Assembly: GCF_003003005.1 (NCBI RefSeq)
Contig: NZ_PVTR01000002.1
Coordinates: 334,831-398,830 of the forward strand
Length of the DNA stretch: 64,000 bases
Direction: 5' to 3'
DNA from: Mongoliibacter ruber
GTDB taxonomy: Bacteria; Bacteroidota; Bacteroidia; Cytophagales; Cyclobacteriaceae
The notes beneath the pieces were generated by a model. The model saw only the letters and a program-made list of their open reading frames with translations, did no database searches and was not told where the DNA came from. Shown in pieces: positions 49,709-60,032 of this stretch. Each line of letters opens with the position of its first letter. The first letter of the stretch is position 1. A program made the position numbers and the translations under genes.

Positions 49709-51886
49709 ATGATCTTAAGAATCATCGGTGTGCTCCTATTGCTAGGAGTCACCAATTTTACTGTGGCTCAACAGGAAATCCATGTCCTTGTATTGGATGA
49801 GCACAGTGAACAACCAATACCAGGAGCGACAGTTCAAATGCTCAGAACCCAAATCGGTGCTGTTACGGACCAAGATGGAGTGGCTGTTTTGAACCGCATA
49901 CCGTCTGGAAATATCACTTTACGTATCAGTCTGATTGGTTTCGAGAAAAAAGAGCTCAACCTGAAGGAAGAGGATATACTCATTTCTCCATATCAGGTGG
50001 CTGTGTACCTGCATGAAGCACACGGAGACCTCGAAGAGGTAGTGATTTCTTCAACCAGAAGCAGCAGAACCATTGCTGATATTCCCACAAGGGTGGAGTT
50101 TATCGCCGGAGAAGAGCTGGATGAGAAAGTCAATATGAAGCCAGGGGATATCAGGGTTTTGCTGAGTGAAAGTACCGGAATTATGGTGCAGACTACCTCG
50201 GCTACCTCTGCAAATGCCAGCATTAGGATTCAGGGACTTGACGGTCGCTACACACAATTATTGAGGGATGGATTTCCACTGTATTCGGGTGCGGCTTCAG
50301 GACTATCACTGTTGCAGATTCCACCACTTGACCTGCAACAAGTAGAAGTCATCAAAGGCTCTTCTTCTACCCTTTACGGTGGAGGTGCCATTGCAGGCCT
50401 GGTCAACCTTATTTCCAAAAGACCTACTCAGGAAGGAGAACTGAGTTTTCTGTTGAATGGCACCAATGCCGGGGGATTTGATGCTTCCACATTTTATGGC
50501 AAGAGAAATGACAAATGGGGAACTACCCTATTTGCAGCCTTTAACACCAACCAACCTTATGATCCGGCAGGAATAGGCCTTTCTGCTATTCCCAAATTCA
50601 ACAGGTTCACGTTCAACCCAAGATTGTTTGTGTATCCGACTAGTCAAACAGAAATAGACTTTGGGCTTAATTTCAATTATGAAGACAGAAAAGGAGGGAA
50701 TATGGTTTTGTTGAGGAATGAGTCATCGGCAAGCAACCTGTTTTTTGAAAACAACGAAAGCGGAAGAATAAGTTCGCAATTTTCACTCAGTCATTCCGTA
50801 GGTGAGCATAAAAAATGGGTGGTAAAAAATGCCGTGAATTATTTTGAAAGAACGCTTACAACCAATGCATTTACTTTTGATGGAGCACAATTGTCAAGTT
50901 TTACAGAGCTCAATCACCAAATCAATCATGATCAGATGGACTGGGTGCTGGGAGCAAATCTCTGGACAGAACGGTTTGAAGAGATAAATTCTTCATCAGA
51001 TCGGGATTACAACTTGACCACCGTTGGGGTTTTTGCACAAAATACTTGGTCCTTGAATCCATCATGGATTTTGGAAAGTGGCCTTCGCAGCGATTATGTA
51101 GTTGAGTATGGTTGGGCAGTACTTCCCAGGTTGGCTTTGCTCTGGAAGCAGTCAGAGCGATTTTCATCCCGTTTGGGTGGTGGATTGGGCTACAAAGCAC
51201 CAACAATATTTACTGAGGAGAGTGAAAGATTGCAATACAGGAATATTCAAGGTATTGATCCTGATAGGAATGTGTTGGAAAAAAGTTATGGAGTCAATTG
51301 GGACTTCAACTTTCGCCAATCTTTGTTTGATGATAAACTCTTTGTCAGCATCAACCATATGTTTTTCTATACCTACCTGGACCGGCCTCTCTTTTTGGAA
51401 CCTTTGGCAGTCAGTTCTTTTAGGTTTGTCAATATTGAGGGTTACAGCGATACCAAAGGTGTTGAGACCAATGTCAAGTGGGAATGGAAAGATTTCAAAT
51501 GGTTTATGGGATATACCTATACCCATGCAAGGATCGTAGAAGAAAATCAGGTTAGGGAAAATCCACTTACACCTAGACACAGGATCAATTCGGTACTTTT
51601 CTATGAGGTGCATAACAAATGGAAAGTGGGATGGGAATCCTACTATTTCAGTGCCCAGCAACTTAGCGATGGCAGTGTTGGCAAAAGCTATTGGATCATG
51701 GGCTTTATGGCTGAAAAAATCTGGGAACATGTCTCGGTGTATATCAATTTCGAGAATTTCCTGGATGCCAGACAGACCCGATTTGATTCGATCTTTACAG
51801 GAAGACTTGACCAACCCAATTTTAGGGAAATTTATGCACCTCTTGACGGTTTTGTAATCAATGGAGGAGTGAAGATTAGAATTTGA
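49709..51886 (+). CDS. TonB-dependent receptor, probably for a metal or metal complex
   Basis: 725 residues: signal peptide ending TVAQ, a CarboxypepD_reg-like domain (IHVLVLDEHSEQPIPGATVQ), a plug with RIQGLDGRYTQLLRDGFPLY and EVIKGSSSTLYGGGAIAGLV, then a barrel ending VINGGVKIRI. The KGSSSTLYGGGAIAGLVN plug and the upstream His/Cys-rich small protein point to the metal-type receptor group of Bacteroidota; substrate not certain. It closes a short plus-strand unit. Confidence 0.9.
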   Translation: MILRIIGVLLLLGVTNFTVAQQEIHVLVLDEHSEQPIPGATVQMLRTQIGAVTDQDGVAVLNRIPSGNITLRISLIGFEKKELNLKEEDILISPYQVAVYLHEAHGDLEEVVISSTRSSRTIADIPTRVEFIAGEELDEKVNMKPGDIRVLLSESTGIMVQTTSATSANASIRIQGLDGRYTQLLRDGFPLYSGAASGLSLLQIPPLDLQQVEVIKGSSSTLYGGGAIAGLVNLISKRPTQEGELSFLLNGTNAGGFDASTFYGKRNDKWGTTLFAAFNTNQPYDPAGIGLSAIPKFNRFTFNPRLFVYPTSQTEIDFGLNFNYEDRKGGNMVLLRNESSASNLFFENNESGRISSQFSLSHSVGEHKKWVVKNAVNYFERTLTTNAFTFDGAQLSSFTELNHQINHDQMDWVLGANLWTERFEEINSSSDRDYNLTTVGVFAQNTWSLNPSWILESGLRSDYVVEYGWAVLPRLALLWKQSERFSSRLGGGLGYKAPTIFTEESERLQYRNIQGIDPDRNVLEKSYGVNWDFNFRQSLFDDKLFVSINHMFFYTYLDRPLFLEPLAVSSFRFVNIEGYSDTKGVETNVKWEWKDFKWFMGYTYTHARIVEENQVRENPLTPRHRINSVLFYEVHNKWKVGWESYYFSAQQLSDGSVGKSYWIMGFMAEKIWEHVSVYINFENFLDARQTRFDSIFTGRLDQPNFREIYAPLDGFVINGGVKIRI

Positions 51887-51931
51887 ACTTAGGCTTTTCA
51901 TCACTTTAAAAAACAAGTTTTTGAATCGTGA

Positions 51932-52969
51932 TCATTCTTCGACCACCAAAAAACCTGTCTTTGGAGTGATGAAAAGCTTTTGACACTTATCAGGATCACC
52001 CAGCATAAAGCCTCTGCCGGGTATTTGAGGCAAAATCTCAAAGGATTCGGCTGGGATAAAATATTCCTCCCAAACATCTAAATATTCTCTTAACCTGTAT
52101 AGCACTATATCTTGGGGCGTATTGTTAAAAATCAGATAAAAATTCAAACCACTGAAATTTCTTTCGCCATCTACCTGATCGGAGTTGCAGGGGATTTCTA
52201 TCATTGGAATCAGGCCAAGTGATTCGAAAAATGATCCCCAGTCATCTGGTGAATTATTGTTTAACCTTTGGATTTCACCCATTATTGCGGCTCTGATTGA
52301 CACCAGAGCTGTAATATGTGATATTTGGGAGTTGAATTCCTTCCTGTACAGCGCAAGGCGGTTTTTGTAAAAACTATCATTTAGAATATATTCTATTTTT
52401 TGAGTTTGATCAGCCTTGGTATTTCCGCTAAACCATTCAAAACTCTCCGCCATTATTTTGTCATTCCAGCTGGAAAGTTGATTCAGTTCATCTACAGTGT
52501 TTTCCAAATCGTCAAGCCTTGATTTGAAGTTTTTGATCAAAGCAAAAAGGGCATTGTACTTGGGGCTGAAATCCCTTTCTTTTTGAAGAATTGTCAAGAT
52601 ATTTTCATCCTTGAGCCAAGAGTACTGTGTATTGATGGACATCAAATCATTTAAGGTCCTGTTTCTTACAAAGCTTTCCTCATTGAGTTTATTATCGATC
52701 AGCAATGCGATGATAGAATCCTGAGTGTATATCCTGTTTGTAAACCTTTCGAGTAAAAACTGATTGGATACCAAGCCCTTTTCAAGATCCGATATTAACC
52801 TTTGGTTTTCTTTTTCAGCTTGTTTTTCACTATTCAAATTATTGAGATACAAGGCTATCAGGATTCCTATTACCACCAACGCGATTTCTCCAAGGGCATA
52901 GACAAGGTAACGGGTAAACCTATTTTCTCTCAAAAACTTCTTTCTGATATTTCTAAAGATTCTCGACAT
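51932..52969 (-). CDS. DUF6090 family membrane-anchored protein
   Basis: 345 residues. The N-terminal block KKFLRENRFTRYLVYALGEI followed by ALVVIGILIALYLNNLN is the invariant anchor of the DUF6090 family, with one membrane helix and a periplasmic, mostly helical rest with coiled-coil features. Functions are unknown; these genes are frequent, often in several copies, in marine Bacteroidota. It is convergent with the preceding receptor. Confidence 0.85.
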   Translation of the reverse strand: MSRIFRNIRKKFLRENRFTRYLVYALGEIALVVIGILIALYLNNLNSEKQAEKENQRLISDLEKGLVSNQFLLERFTNRIYTQDSIIALLIDNKLNEESFVRNRTLNDLMSINTQYSWLKDENILTILQKERDFSPKYNALFALIKNFKSRLDDLENTVDELNQLSSWNDKIMAESFEWFSGNTKADQTQKIEYILNDSFYKNRLALYRKEFNSQISHITALVSIRAAIMGEIQRLNNNSPDDWGSFFESLGLIPMIEIPCNSDQVDGERNFSGLNFYLIFNNTPQDIVLYRLREYLDVWEEYFIPAESFEILPQIPGRGFMLGDPDKCQKLFITPKTGFLVVEE

Positions 52970-53203
52970 GCCTACTGTTGATTTAAAGTTTAAAAATATC
53001 GTTTGCCAATTGGATTTATTTTGACATAAAGTTACAGGAATCGCAAAAATCTCAAAATTTTTCCATTTTAGGCTTTTTCATTCGTCTTCTCAAATGGTGG
53101 TTTCGTCGGTGTTATGTATGAATCTGTCAGGTACGATGCTTGGAACATTAAACCTTCAGTGTGCAATCCTTTCTAACATACGAAATCACAAAATTTGAAA
53201 GAC

Positions 53204-55702
53204 ATGAAAACCTTGAATTTTAGAGCTATCGCAATTTTATTTTTTCTATTTACCATACAGCATACAGCTGTAAGTCAGACTCAAGCAAATCTTGAAAAGA
53301 ATATAGTTACAGGTAAAGTAGTTGAAAAAAGCTCCAGCGAACCGGTTGCTTATGCAAGTTTGACCCTGATAGAAGTAGCTACTGCAGAAAGCGTTTCTGG
53401 TGCAGTGGCAGACTTCAATGGCGAATTTGTTTTTTCGGCAGTGAAAGAAGGAAAGTATTTTATTCAAATTTCATTTATGGGTTTCAGGGATTTCATTTCT
53501 GATGAATTTGAAATCAATGAAAGCCAACCCTCTATGCAGTTTGATGCAATTTATCTTGAACCAGAAGATTTAGCACTTGAGGAAGTTACCGTAATGGGGC
53601 AGAGAGACCTGATTGAGGAGAAGGTGGACAGGACTATTTATAATGCTGAAAATGATAATACAATAGTAGGTGGAGATGCGTCCGATGTGATGAGGAGAGT
53701 CCCTATGCTATCTGTAGATATGGATGGCAATGTATCTATGCGAGGGAGTACTAATATTTTGGTACTTATTGATGGAAAGCAATCTGCTATTGTAGCGTCC
53801 AATATTTCAGATGCCCTTAAGCAAATCCCCGCGGAAGAAATCAAGGCTATTGAAGTCATTACCTCTCCGTCGGCCAAGTATGATGCTGAAGGTACAGGTG
53901 GAGTGATCAATATTGTCACCAAGAAAAACAACATCCAGGGTGCGTCACTCAATATCAACACGACTGTGGGGTGGAGGGCATCCAATCTTGGGCTTAATGC
54001 CAGTCTTAAAAAGGGTAAAATGGGCTTTACTTTAGGAGGTTTTGGCAGAGCAGGATACAATATTCTTGGTTCTTTCGATAATCAGCAACTCGTAACCAAT
54101 ATGGATGGCAGCACTTTAAATATACTTCAGAGTGCTGACACAAGGACCAATCAAATGTTTGGCAGGTATAATTTCGGATGGGATTATGAGATAAATGATT
54201 TCAATTTTATGACTGCTGGTGTCAGCTTTGGTTTGAGAAATAGAAACACGTACCAAGATGGACTACTAACGGAAACTTTTATGGGAGAATTGCTACAATC
54301 TGCAGTTTTAAGGGACGTGGAGACAAGTAACCTTTCCAATAATATTGATATCAATTATAACTATACAAAGACATATGAAAAAAAAGGAAAAGAGCTTAGC
54401 ATATCATCTCTGTATTCCCTTAACAATTTGACAAACGATTTTATCAACAATGTGTACACAGGAACTTTTGAAGATATCGCTAGTAGAGTCAAAAATAATA
54501 ACCTTGGAAAGAATGAAGAATTTACCATTCAGTTGGATTATGTTACGCCAATTGGTAGCGGAGAAGGGACACTCTTGGAATATGGAGCCAAAAATATCAT
54601 GAGAAAAGCGGAAAGTGATTTCGCTTACCTTACGGCTCAAGGTGCTGATGGTGAATTCGAACAAGTAGATGATATCACATTGTCCAACGAGTTCAGTTAT
54701 GATCAGAACGTGACAGCAGGGTATTTTACATTTATGAGAAACTTCCTCAAAGATTATACATTCAAAGGAGGACTAAGGTACGAATACACCAATATCCAGG
54801 CAGACTTTAGGAATGCTGAACTGGACACAGATATACCATCTTATGGCTTATTTGTTCCAAGTATGAATTTGAGTAGAAAATTAGAAAACGGCAATATGAT
54901 CAAAGCGGCCTACAACAGAAGGGTTCAAAGGCCATTTCTTAATTTTCTTAATCCAAATATCAATGCTGCCAATCCCCAGCAGATATCTCAGGGGAATCCA
55001 CTTTTGGATCCTGAATTGACAGATAACTATGAGATGTCCTATAGCACATACATTGGCAACTCTTCAATAAATTTTACCAGTTACCTGAGAAATACTACAG
55101 GTTCTATTCAGCCTGTCAGGACTGTTTTAGATGATGACATCATTTTTACCACATTTGAAAACATCGGCAGAGAAAGGGCTTACGGGCTTTCCATCTTTTC
55201 AAACATCAACCTTAGCAACAGATTCAATTTGAGTGGAAGTATTGATGGGTATTTTGCTCAGTTAGACAATGGATTGGAAGATCCGCTTTTTGCAGCAAGC
55301 AACAGTGGTTTTGTGCTCAGCGGTCGTGCTAGAGCCAGTTATTTGCTAGGTAACGATTGGCAATTGGAAGCATTTGGATTCGCACGAGGTAGACAAGTAC
55401 AATTGCAAGGTTCTGCCGGAGGATTGGCAATCTATAACCTGAATCTCAACAAGCAATTTGCTGAGAAAAGAGGAAGCATTGGTTTTGGAATTGAAAATTT
55501 TCTTATGCGTGAATTTACCATGAGAAATGAATTGGTAACTCCTACCATAGTTCAGCAGAGTACGGTTGGCATTCAAAACATGAGTTTTAAAATCAATTTT
55601 AACTACAGGATTGGAAGACTCAGTACAGATTCTAAAAAGAAAACAAGAGGGGTGACAAATGATGACATCAAAGATAGCGGAGCTGATAACTCAATGAATT
55701 GA
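53204..55702 (+). CDS. Outer-membrane beta-barrel/TonB-dependent receptor family protein
   Basis: 832 residues from the ATG giving MKTLNFRAIAILFFLFTIQH; a TTG nine bases upstream was ignored. Signal peptide ending AVSQ, a CarboxypepD_reg-like domain (TGKVVEKSSSEPVAYASLTL), a plug (MRGSTNILVLIDGKQSAIVA, ITSPSAKYDAEGTGGVINIV) and a C-terminal barrel. The plug with SPSAKYDAEGTGGVINIVTK is the OMP_b-brl_3 group, widespread in Bacteroidota. It is a single gene, followed by a tandem repeat region. The substrate is unknown. Confidence 0.9.
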   Translation: MKTLNFRAIAILFFLFTIQHTAVSQTQANLEKNIVTGKVVEKSSSEPVAYASLTLIEVATAESVSGAVADFNGEFVFSAVKEGKYFIQISFMGFRDFISDEFEINESQPSMQFDAIYLEPEDLALEEVTVMGQRDLIEEKVDRTIYNAENDNTIVGGDASDVMRRVPMLSVDMDGNVSMRGSTNILVLIDGKQSAIVASNISDALKQIPAEEIKAIEVITSPSAKYDAEGTGGVINIVTKKNNIQGASLNINTTVGWRASNLGLNASLKKGKMGFTLGGFGRAGYNILGSFDNQQLVTNMDGSTLNILQSADTRTNQMFGRYNFGWDYEINDFNFMTAGVSFGLRNRNTYQDGLLTETFMGELLQSAVLRDVETSNLSNNIDINYNYTKTYEKKGKELSISSLYSLNNLTNDFINNVYTGTFEDIASRVKNNNLGKNEEFTIQLDYVTPIGSGEGTLLEYGAKNIMRKAESDFAYLTAQGADGEFEQVDDITLSNEFSYDQNVTAGYFTFMRNFLKDYTFKGGLRYEYTNIQADFRNAELDTDIPSYGLFVPSMNLSRKLENGNMIKAAYNRRVQRPFLNFLNPNINAANPQQISQGNPLLDPELTDNYEMSYSTYIGNSSINFTSYLRNTTGSIQPVRTVLDDDIIFTTFENIGRERAYGLSIFSNINLSNRFNLSGSIDGYFAQLDNGLEDPLFAASNSGFVLSGRARASYLLGNDWQLEAFGFARGRQVQLQGSAGGLAIYNLNLNKQFAEKRGSIGFGIENFLMREFTMRNELVTPTIVQQSTVGIQNMSFKINFNYRIGRLSTDSKKKTRGVTNDDIKDSGADNSMN

Positions 55703-56088
55703 TGAACTGATGAACTGAAACCGGTACATCAGACCCTGAACTCAGATAAACCCCAATCTAAAATCTAAAATCTGCAATTGATGAATTGATGAACTGATGA
55801 ATTGACGAACTGGAACCGGTACATCAGACCTTGAACTCAGATAAACCCCAATCTAAATTCTAAAATCTACAATTGAAGAACTGATGAATTGTCGAATTGA
55901 AGAACTGAAAACGGTAAACCAAACCCTGAACTCAGATAAACTCCAATCTAAATTCTAAAATCTAAAATCTACAATTGATGAATTGATGAGCTGTCGAACT
56001 GAAAACGGTAAACCAAACCTAGAACTCAGATAAACCCCAATCTAAAATCTACAATCTAAAATCTAAAATCCAAAACCTACAACCTTCC
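55696..56088 (+). repeat. Tandem array, about four units of ~95 bases
   Basis: Marker CCGGTACATCAGACC or its variant CGGTAAACCAAACC recurs near 55721, 55816, 55911 and 56005, i.e. periods of 95, 95 and 94. Each unit has a TGATGAATTGATGAACTGATG stretch, the marker, CTGAACTCAGATAAACCCCA and an AATCTAAAATC run. Units are 85-95% alike by eye. No gene is present; it separates two convergent genes. Confidence 0.9.
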
Positions 56089-56090
56089 TC

Positions 56091-57245
56091 CTAACTCACA
56101 ACCTTCCTGGGAATATCTATTGGCAATCTGGTAAGCAACTCATAATTTACCTGTTGGGTGGATTCTCCAAAGGATGCTACCGTGATTTCATTATCTCCCT
56201 GACAACCCACAATTACCACTTCATCGTTTTTTTGAACAGATTCTAAATCCGTTACATCTACAGCGATGCTGTTCATGGTAACAGTTCCTACTACAGAAAC
56301 CATTTTTCCATGAATCAATACCTTGCCCTGATTGCTCAAAAGCCTACTATACCCGTGTCCGTATCCTATTGGGACCAAAGCGATGGTCATGTCTCTTGGA
56401 GCCATATAACTTGAACCATATCCTACAAAATCTCCCATTTGGACCGATTTGGTATTCATAACCGAACTTTTCCAGGAAATCAATCTTTTTAAGGGGTTTT
56501 TGTTGTCTTCTGGGAGGGATTGAAACCGGTACATATATGTCTCCATGGTGGGCCAAAGTCCATAAGAAGCGATGCCTACACGAACCATATCCATGATGGT
56601 CTCGGGGTAGCTGAGAGTGGCAGCAGAACAGGCGGTATGGTATTTTTCAAATTTCAAACCATTTGCCGAAAACCACTTTCTGAACTTTTTATATTCTTTG
56701 ATTTGTCTACGCACCCTGACATAATTGCTGATACTTTCCGCTCCTGCATAGTGGGTACAAAGCCCTTTCAAATCCAAAAAAGCATTATTTTCTTCAAGGA
56801 CCTTGGCAAGCCATTCCCTGTCTTCCCATTCGAAGCCCGTACGGTGAAAACCCGTCTCCAATTCCACATGGATTTTTGCCTTCAAATCAAGTTTTTTAGC
56901 CGTTTCGATGGCAGCCTCTAAGCGATCAAATTCAAAAACAAAAAAACTGATTCCTTTCAGAATTATTTCCTCCAAATTAGCATTGTCTAGCATTCCCATA
57001 ATCATAACCTGAGAATTCTGCGAACTCGCTTCGTGTACCCTTAAGGCTTCATCCGCACTGAAGGTACTGAAATGTCGAATCCCATTTTCTTCCGCTATAG
57101 GCACAATATTTTCAATACCATGCCCATAAGCATTGCCTTTCACAACTATGGAGATTTCTGTTTTTTTACCGACTTCAGATCTTAAAAAATCTATGTTTTT
57201 GGCGTAAGCTGATTTACTGATTTCGATATATGAGGTATGCTGCAT
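56091..57245 (-). CDS. alr: Alanine racemase
   Basis: 384 residues, normal for the fold-III family. The PLP lysine is Lys36 in IVVKGNAYGHG, the opposing catalytic Tyr is in VGYGSSYM (about residue 280), and FHRTGFEW, CTHYAGAES, MDMVRVGIASYGLW and IGYGHGYSRLLS match the consensus. It makes D-alanine for peptidoglycan, in the cytosol. Divergence of the PLP motif (KGNAYGHG rather than KADAYGHG) is common in this phylum. The 5' side is bounded by a terminator of the next gene. Confidence 0.92.
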   Translation of the reverse strand: MQHTSYIEISKSAYAKNIDFLRSEVGKKTEISIVVKGNAYGHGIENIVPIAEENGIRHFSTFSADEALRVHEASSQNSQVMIMGMLDNANLEEIILKGISFFVFEFDRLEAAIETAKKLDLKAKIHVELETGFHRTGFEWEDREWLAKVLEENNAFLDLKGLCTHYAGAESISNYVRVRRQIKEYKKFRKWFSANGLKFEKYHTACSAATLSYPETIMDMVRVGIASYGLWPTMETYMYRFQSLPEDNKNPLKRLISWKSSVMNTKSVQMGDFVGYGSSYMAPRDMTIALVPIGYGHGYSRLLSNQGKVLIHGKMVSVVGTVTMNSIAVDVTDLESVQKNDEVVIVGCQGDNEITVASFGESTQQVNYELLTRLPIDIPRKVVS

Positions 57246-57288
57246 GCTTGCAAATTATAAATTTTTATCCTTGAACTAATTTAAAATG

Positions 57289-57322
57289 CAAAAACCCGAA
57301 AGATTGTTCCTTCGGGTTTTGA
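57289..57322 (-). terminator. Terminator of the downstream giant lipoprotein gene
   Basis: AAAACCCGAA and TTCGGGTTTT form a perfect ten-base stem; on the minus strand it is followed by TGCATTTT. It lies 20 bases past the stop of the 858-residue lipoprotein. Confidence 0.85.
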
Positions 57323-57341
57323 GCAAGCTGTTAAACTGAAC

Positions 57342-59918
57342 TTATTTTAATTTGATTTTTACTTCAACCATACCTCCTTGGGACCTTAGGTAAGAAACAA
57401 CTTCACCACTGGGACATGCTTGAGTCAATGGGCAACTTCTTCCACCTGTGAATACCAAGATTCCAATCTGATCTTCAGGGTAATTTACACCAAAGAGGTT
57501 TTGTGCTAAAAATGCTGACATATTGAATCTATTGGGCATGTTTTGACCTTCTTTCCATGAGCCTGAGACATTTTCAAGTGGCGGATTCATTTGCCACCTA
57601 AATCCATATAGCCGTATGGAATATTCCAAGTATTCATCACTCTTTGGGAAAGAGACGTTCATGATACTGGTAAAGCCATTTGTCTGTGGCAATACATGAG
57701 AATAGGTAGAAACCTGAATAGGAAGATGCAAAATCTTTAATTTTTCGTCATTATTGACTTTGACTTTTCCTTCAGCTGTATGGTATTTAAACCATTCCCC
57801 GCCATCTTTTCTTCTCATATAGATATCCACTTTCAGGTTTTCTTCACCCTCTTCGACATCCTCATCAAGCGCCTGATAACTTAATCTGGGCTTTTGTGTA
57901 GTGGCTGTAGTCATGGTTCCTTCATACATGCCATATTGACCTGGAGTAGACCATTCATATTTGTATTCAAAAAATTCTTCCTGCTCAAAGGCATCCCCAT
58001 TTAACCATTCTACATGCAGGGCTACGGATTGTTTTTCTTTTCCTACCAGCGTGATCCCGTCCGGTTTGAGCACTAATCTGGCCGGTTTGACGCTTACTTT
58101 GGATGTTGCCTCACCGATTTTTGTTTCATTTTGACCTTGTTTTACATAGACTTGTACCGTTATAGTTTCCTGAGCACCATCAGGCACAGTAGATTGCTCG
58201 GACCGGTAGGTTACCGTTTTCTGTCCGTTTTCAAATGACTTTCCATTGTTTCCAAGGTTGTCCCTGATAGTTCCATAAGTTCCGGAAGTAGACCATTTGT
58301 ACAAGAATGCCTGACCGTCGCTGAGTTCGGTTTTGGTTTCTATGGTAAATTCCTGGTTGGTAAACACTGTGACAGAGGCTTCTTGGGGCAAGAGTTTGAA
58401 ATCATGCTCTCTGGCTGTAACCAAAAACTGCTCAATAGGTCTGGCATTGATCAGGTGTGCTGTCAATCTACCGGCATCCCAAACACCCAATGCTTTTTCA
58501 ATAAGTTCAAAGGCCTTTAGGAATTTGGCAGTTTTGGCTTTGGTCTGCAGTTCACTGTCATCATAAAAGTTTCCAAATTCTGGTTCTTTGGCATATTTGG
58601 AATAAATCATATTCAGTAGCTTCTCCTTTGCCTTATCAGCTGCTGCATCTTGGATAGGGTTGAGGAATATTTTTTCCATTGATTCCTTAAGTGCTTCCCT
58701 ATATTCTCCTTCTTCAACATTTTTCACAATCTCAGGAAATTGCTCCATAAATGAAATTGAGATAGAGTTCATCAATTCCAAAGGCCATCCGTCATCACCG
58801 TCTATTTTGATGTTATTGTTGATAAAGAAACTGATTGCAGGAAGCAGTGCCTCTTTGAAAAAGGTCATCAAAGCAAGTTCGGTGTACTTATCAAGTTCTT
58901 TGGCGGTCATCCTGTTTTGGGCACTGTTCCCAAATGTAGGCCCGACTAACCTGACCGCATATTGAGCTTCAGATTCGTTTGCACCAAGGGGAATGGAAAC
59001 GGGCCCTGTTTCTTTCATAAAAACTTCCAGTCCGTTGCCTGCAAGATGGTCGGCTATCGTGCCGATGATTCCACCTGACTTGTTTGCTGCTTCTATTGGT
59101 GTTTCGCTGACGACTTCAGGATTGTATGATTGATTGAAATTTTCTGATTTGAAAAGTTCGGTTTTTTTCCCCTCTTTGTCTTTAAACGAAAGTTTGTAAA
59201 GGAAAGCATGTGCCTCTCGGAGGTATTGGTTTCTGACCAAGATGGATTGAAAATCATTTTCAAAAATCTGAATGCCACTTTTATATCCTGTAGGATCCAC
59301 ATCAACCTGCCTGGCACGGATGTCTATTTCTTCTCCCTTAGCATAGATAGGCTTGACAAAAGTTTCCAAGTGGGATAGAAATTTTTCAGTGTTAAAAAGC
59401 ATAGGGTCATTGGCATACTGTTCTGCAAGTTTCTTTTTGAATTCATCCATTCCCGAAATACTTGCAGCTTCGTCTGGATAGCGGCTTTGTACAGAAGCAG
59501 GAAGGGTAAATCCTCCCAAACCCAGAAATGCCAGGGCTTCGGCAGAGGATTGGATACTCAGGGTTTTGTTTTTGTCATTGATAAAACCGAGTAAAAGTAT
59601 GTTGTCGTCTTTGTCCTGAAGAAAGGCGAGCTGGCTTTTTCCCTGAGGGACAAAAACCTTGGAATTGCTGCCCTGAAGAGGGTATTCTTTAAGGGCCCCA
59701 ATCACATTTGCACCTTCTAGATCAACGTTTACATTTTCTGGAAAAACGATATTCACATCCAAGGTAGGGAGGTTGCTTGGTTCTGGATCCGGACTTGGGT
59801 CAGGATTGGGGTTCGGGTCTTCGGTCACTGGAGGCGTCCCCGGTTCTTCCACATCTTTGCAGGAATTGAAAATGAAAAGGCATGAAAAAAGCAGGAAGAG
59901 GTAAAATTTGGTTTTCAT
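57342..59918 (-). CDS. Giant lipoprotein, paralog B
   Basis: 858 residues with a lipoprotein signal ending IFNSC (Cys20), then a Pro-rich, Asp/Asn-rich spacer (PVTEDPNPNPDPSPDPEPSN) typical of surface-exposed lipoproteins. A helical central part (~100-560) is followed by two Ig-like/PKD-like strand sets that share the YEWSTPGQYGMYEGT and YKWSTSGTYGTIRDN pattern ("...W(S/T)(T)xGxYGxxR/EG") and a C-terminal domain (QVSTYSHVLPQTNGF, QGGMVEVKIKLK). It is a clear paralog of the upstream 836-residue protein across its length. Its own leader and terminator flank it. No functional domain is recognised. Confidence 0.8.
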   Translation of the reverse strand: MKTKFYLFLLFSCLFIFNSCKDVEEPGTPPVTEDPNPNPDPSPDPEPSNLPTLDVNIVFPENVNVDLEGANVIGALKEYPLQGSNSKVFVPQGKSQLAFLQDKDDNILLLGFINDKNKTLSIQSSAEALAFLGLGGFTLPASVQSRYPDEAASISGMDEFKKKLAEQYANDPMLFNTEKFLSHLETFVKPIYAKGEEIDIRARQVDVDPTGYKSGIQIFENDFQSILVRNQYLREAHAFLYKLSFKDKEGKKTELFKSENFNQSYNPEVVSETPIEAANKSGGIIGTIADHLAGNGLEVFMKETGPVSIPLGANESEAQYAVRLVGPTFGNSAQNRMTAKELDKYTELALMTFFKEALLPAISFFINNNIKIDGDDGWPLELMNSISISFMEQFPEIVKNVEEGEYREALKESMEKIFLNPIQDAAADKAKEKLLNMIYSKYAKEPEFGNFYDDSELQTKAKTAKFLKAFELIEKALGVWDAGRLTAHLINARPIEQFLVTAREHDFKLLPQEASVTVFTNQEFTIETKTELSDGQAFLYKWSTSGTYGTIRDNLGNNGKSFENGQKTVTYRSEQSTVPDGAQETITVQVYVKQGQNETKIGEATSKVSVKPARLVLKPDGITLVGKEKQSVALHVEWLNGDAFEQEEFFEYKYEWSTPGQYGMYEGTMTTATTQKPRLSYQALDEDVEEGEENLKVDIYMRRKDGGEWFKYHTAEGKVKVNNDEKLKILHLPIQVSTYSHVLPQTNGFTSIMNVSFPKSDEYLEYSIRLYGFRWQMNPPLENVSGSWKEGQNMPNRFNMSAFLAQNLFGVNYPEDQIGILVFTGGRSCPLTQACPSGEVVSYLRSQGGMVEVKIKLK

Positions 59919-59974
59919 GATGGTAAGGGTTAGGTTGATATACCCTTACATCGGAAAAGCTAAATAATGTCATC

Positions 59975-60008
59975 AAAAAACCCAGAACAATATTGCTCTG
60001 GGTTTTTA
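59975..60008 (-). terminator. Terminator of the upstream giant lipoprotein gene
   Basis: CCCAGA and TCTGGG, extended by A/T pairs to AAAAACCCAGA/TCTGGGTTTTT, form a strong stem 25 bases past the paralog A stop. The T-run is on the minus strand. Confidence 0.85.
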
Positions 60009-60032
60009 ATTGCATAGTTGTAAAAATTATGG

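Noticed and set aside
55696-56088. Possible CRISPR array
   Set aside because: The units are similar along their whole ~95-base length; there are no variable spacers and no cas genes.
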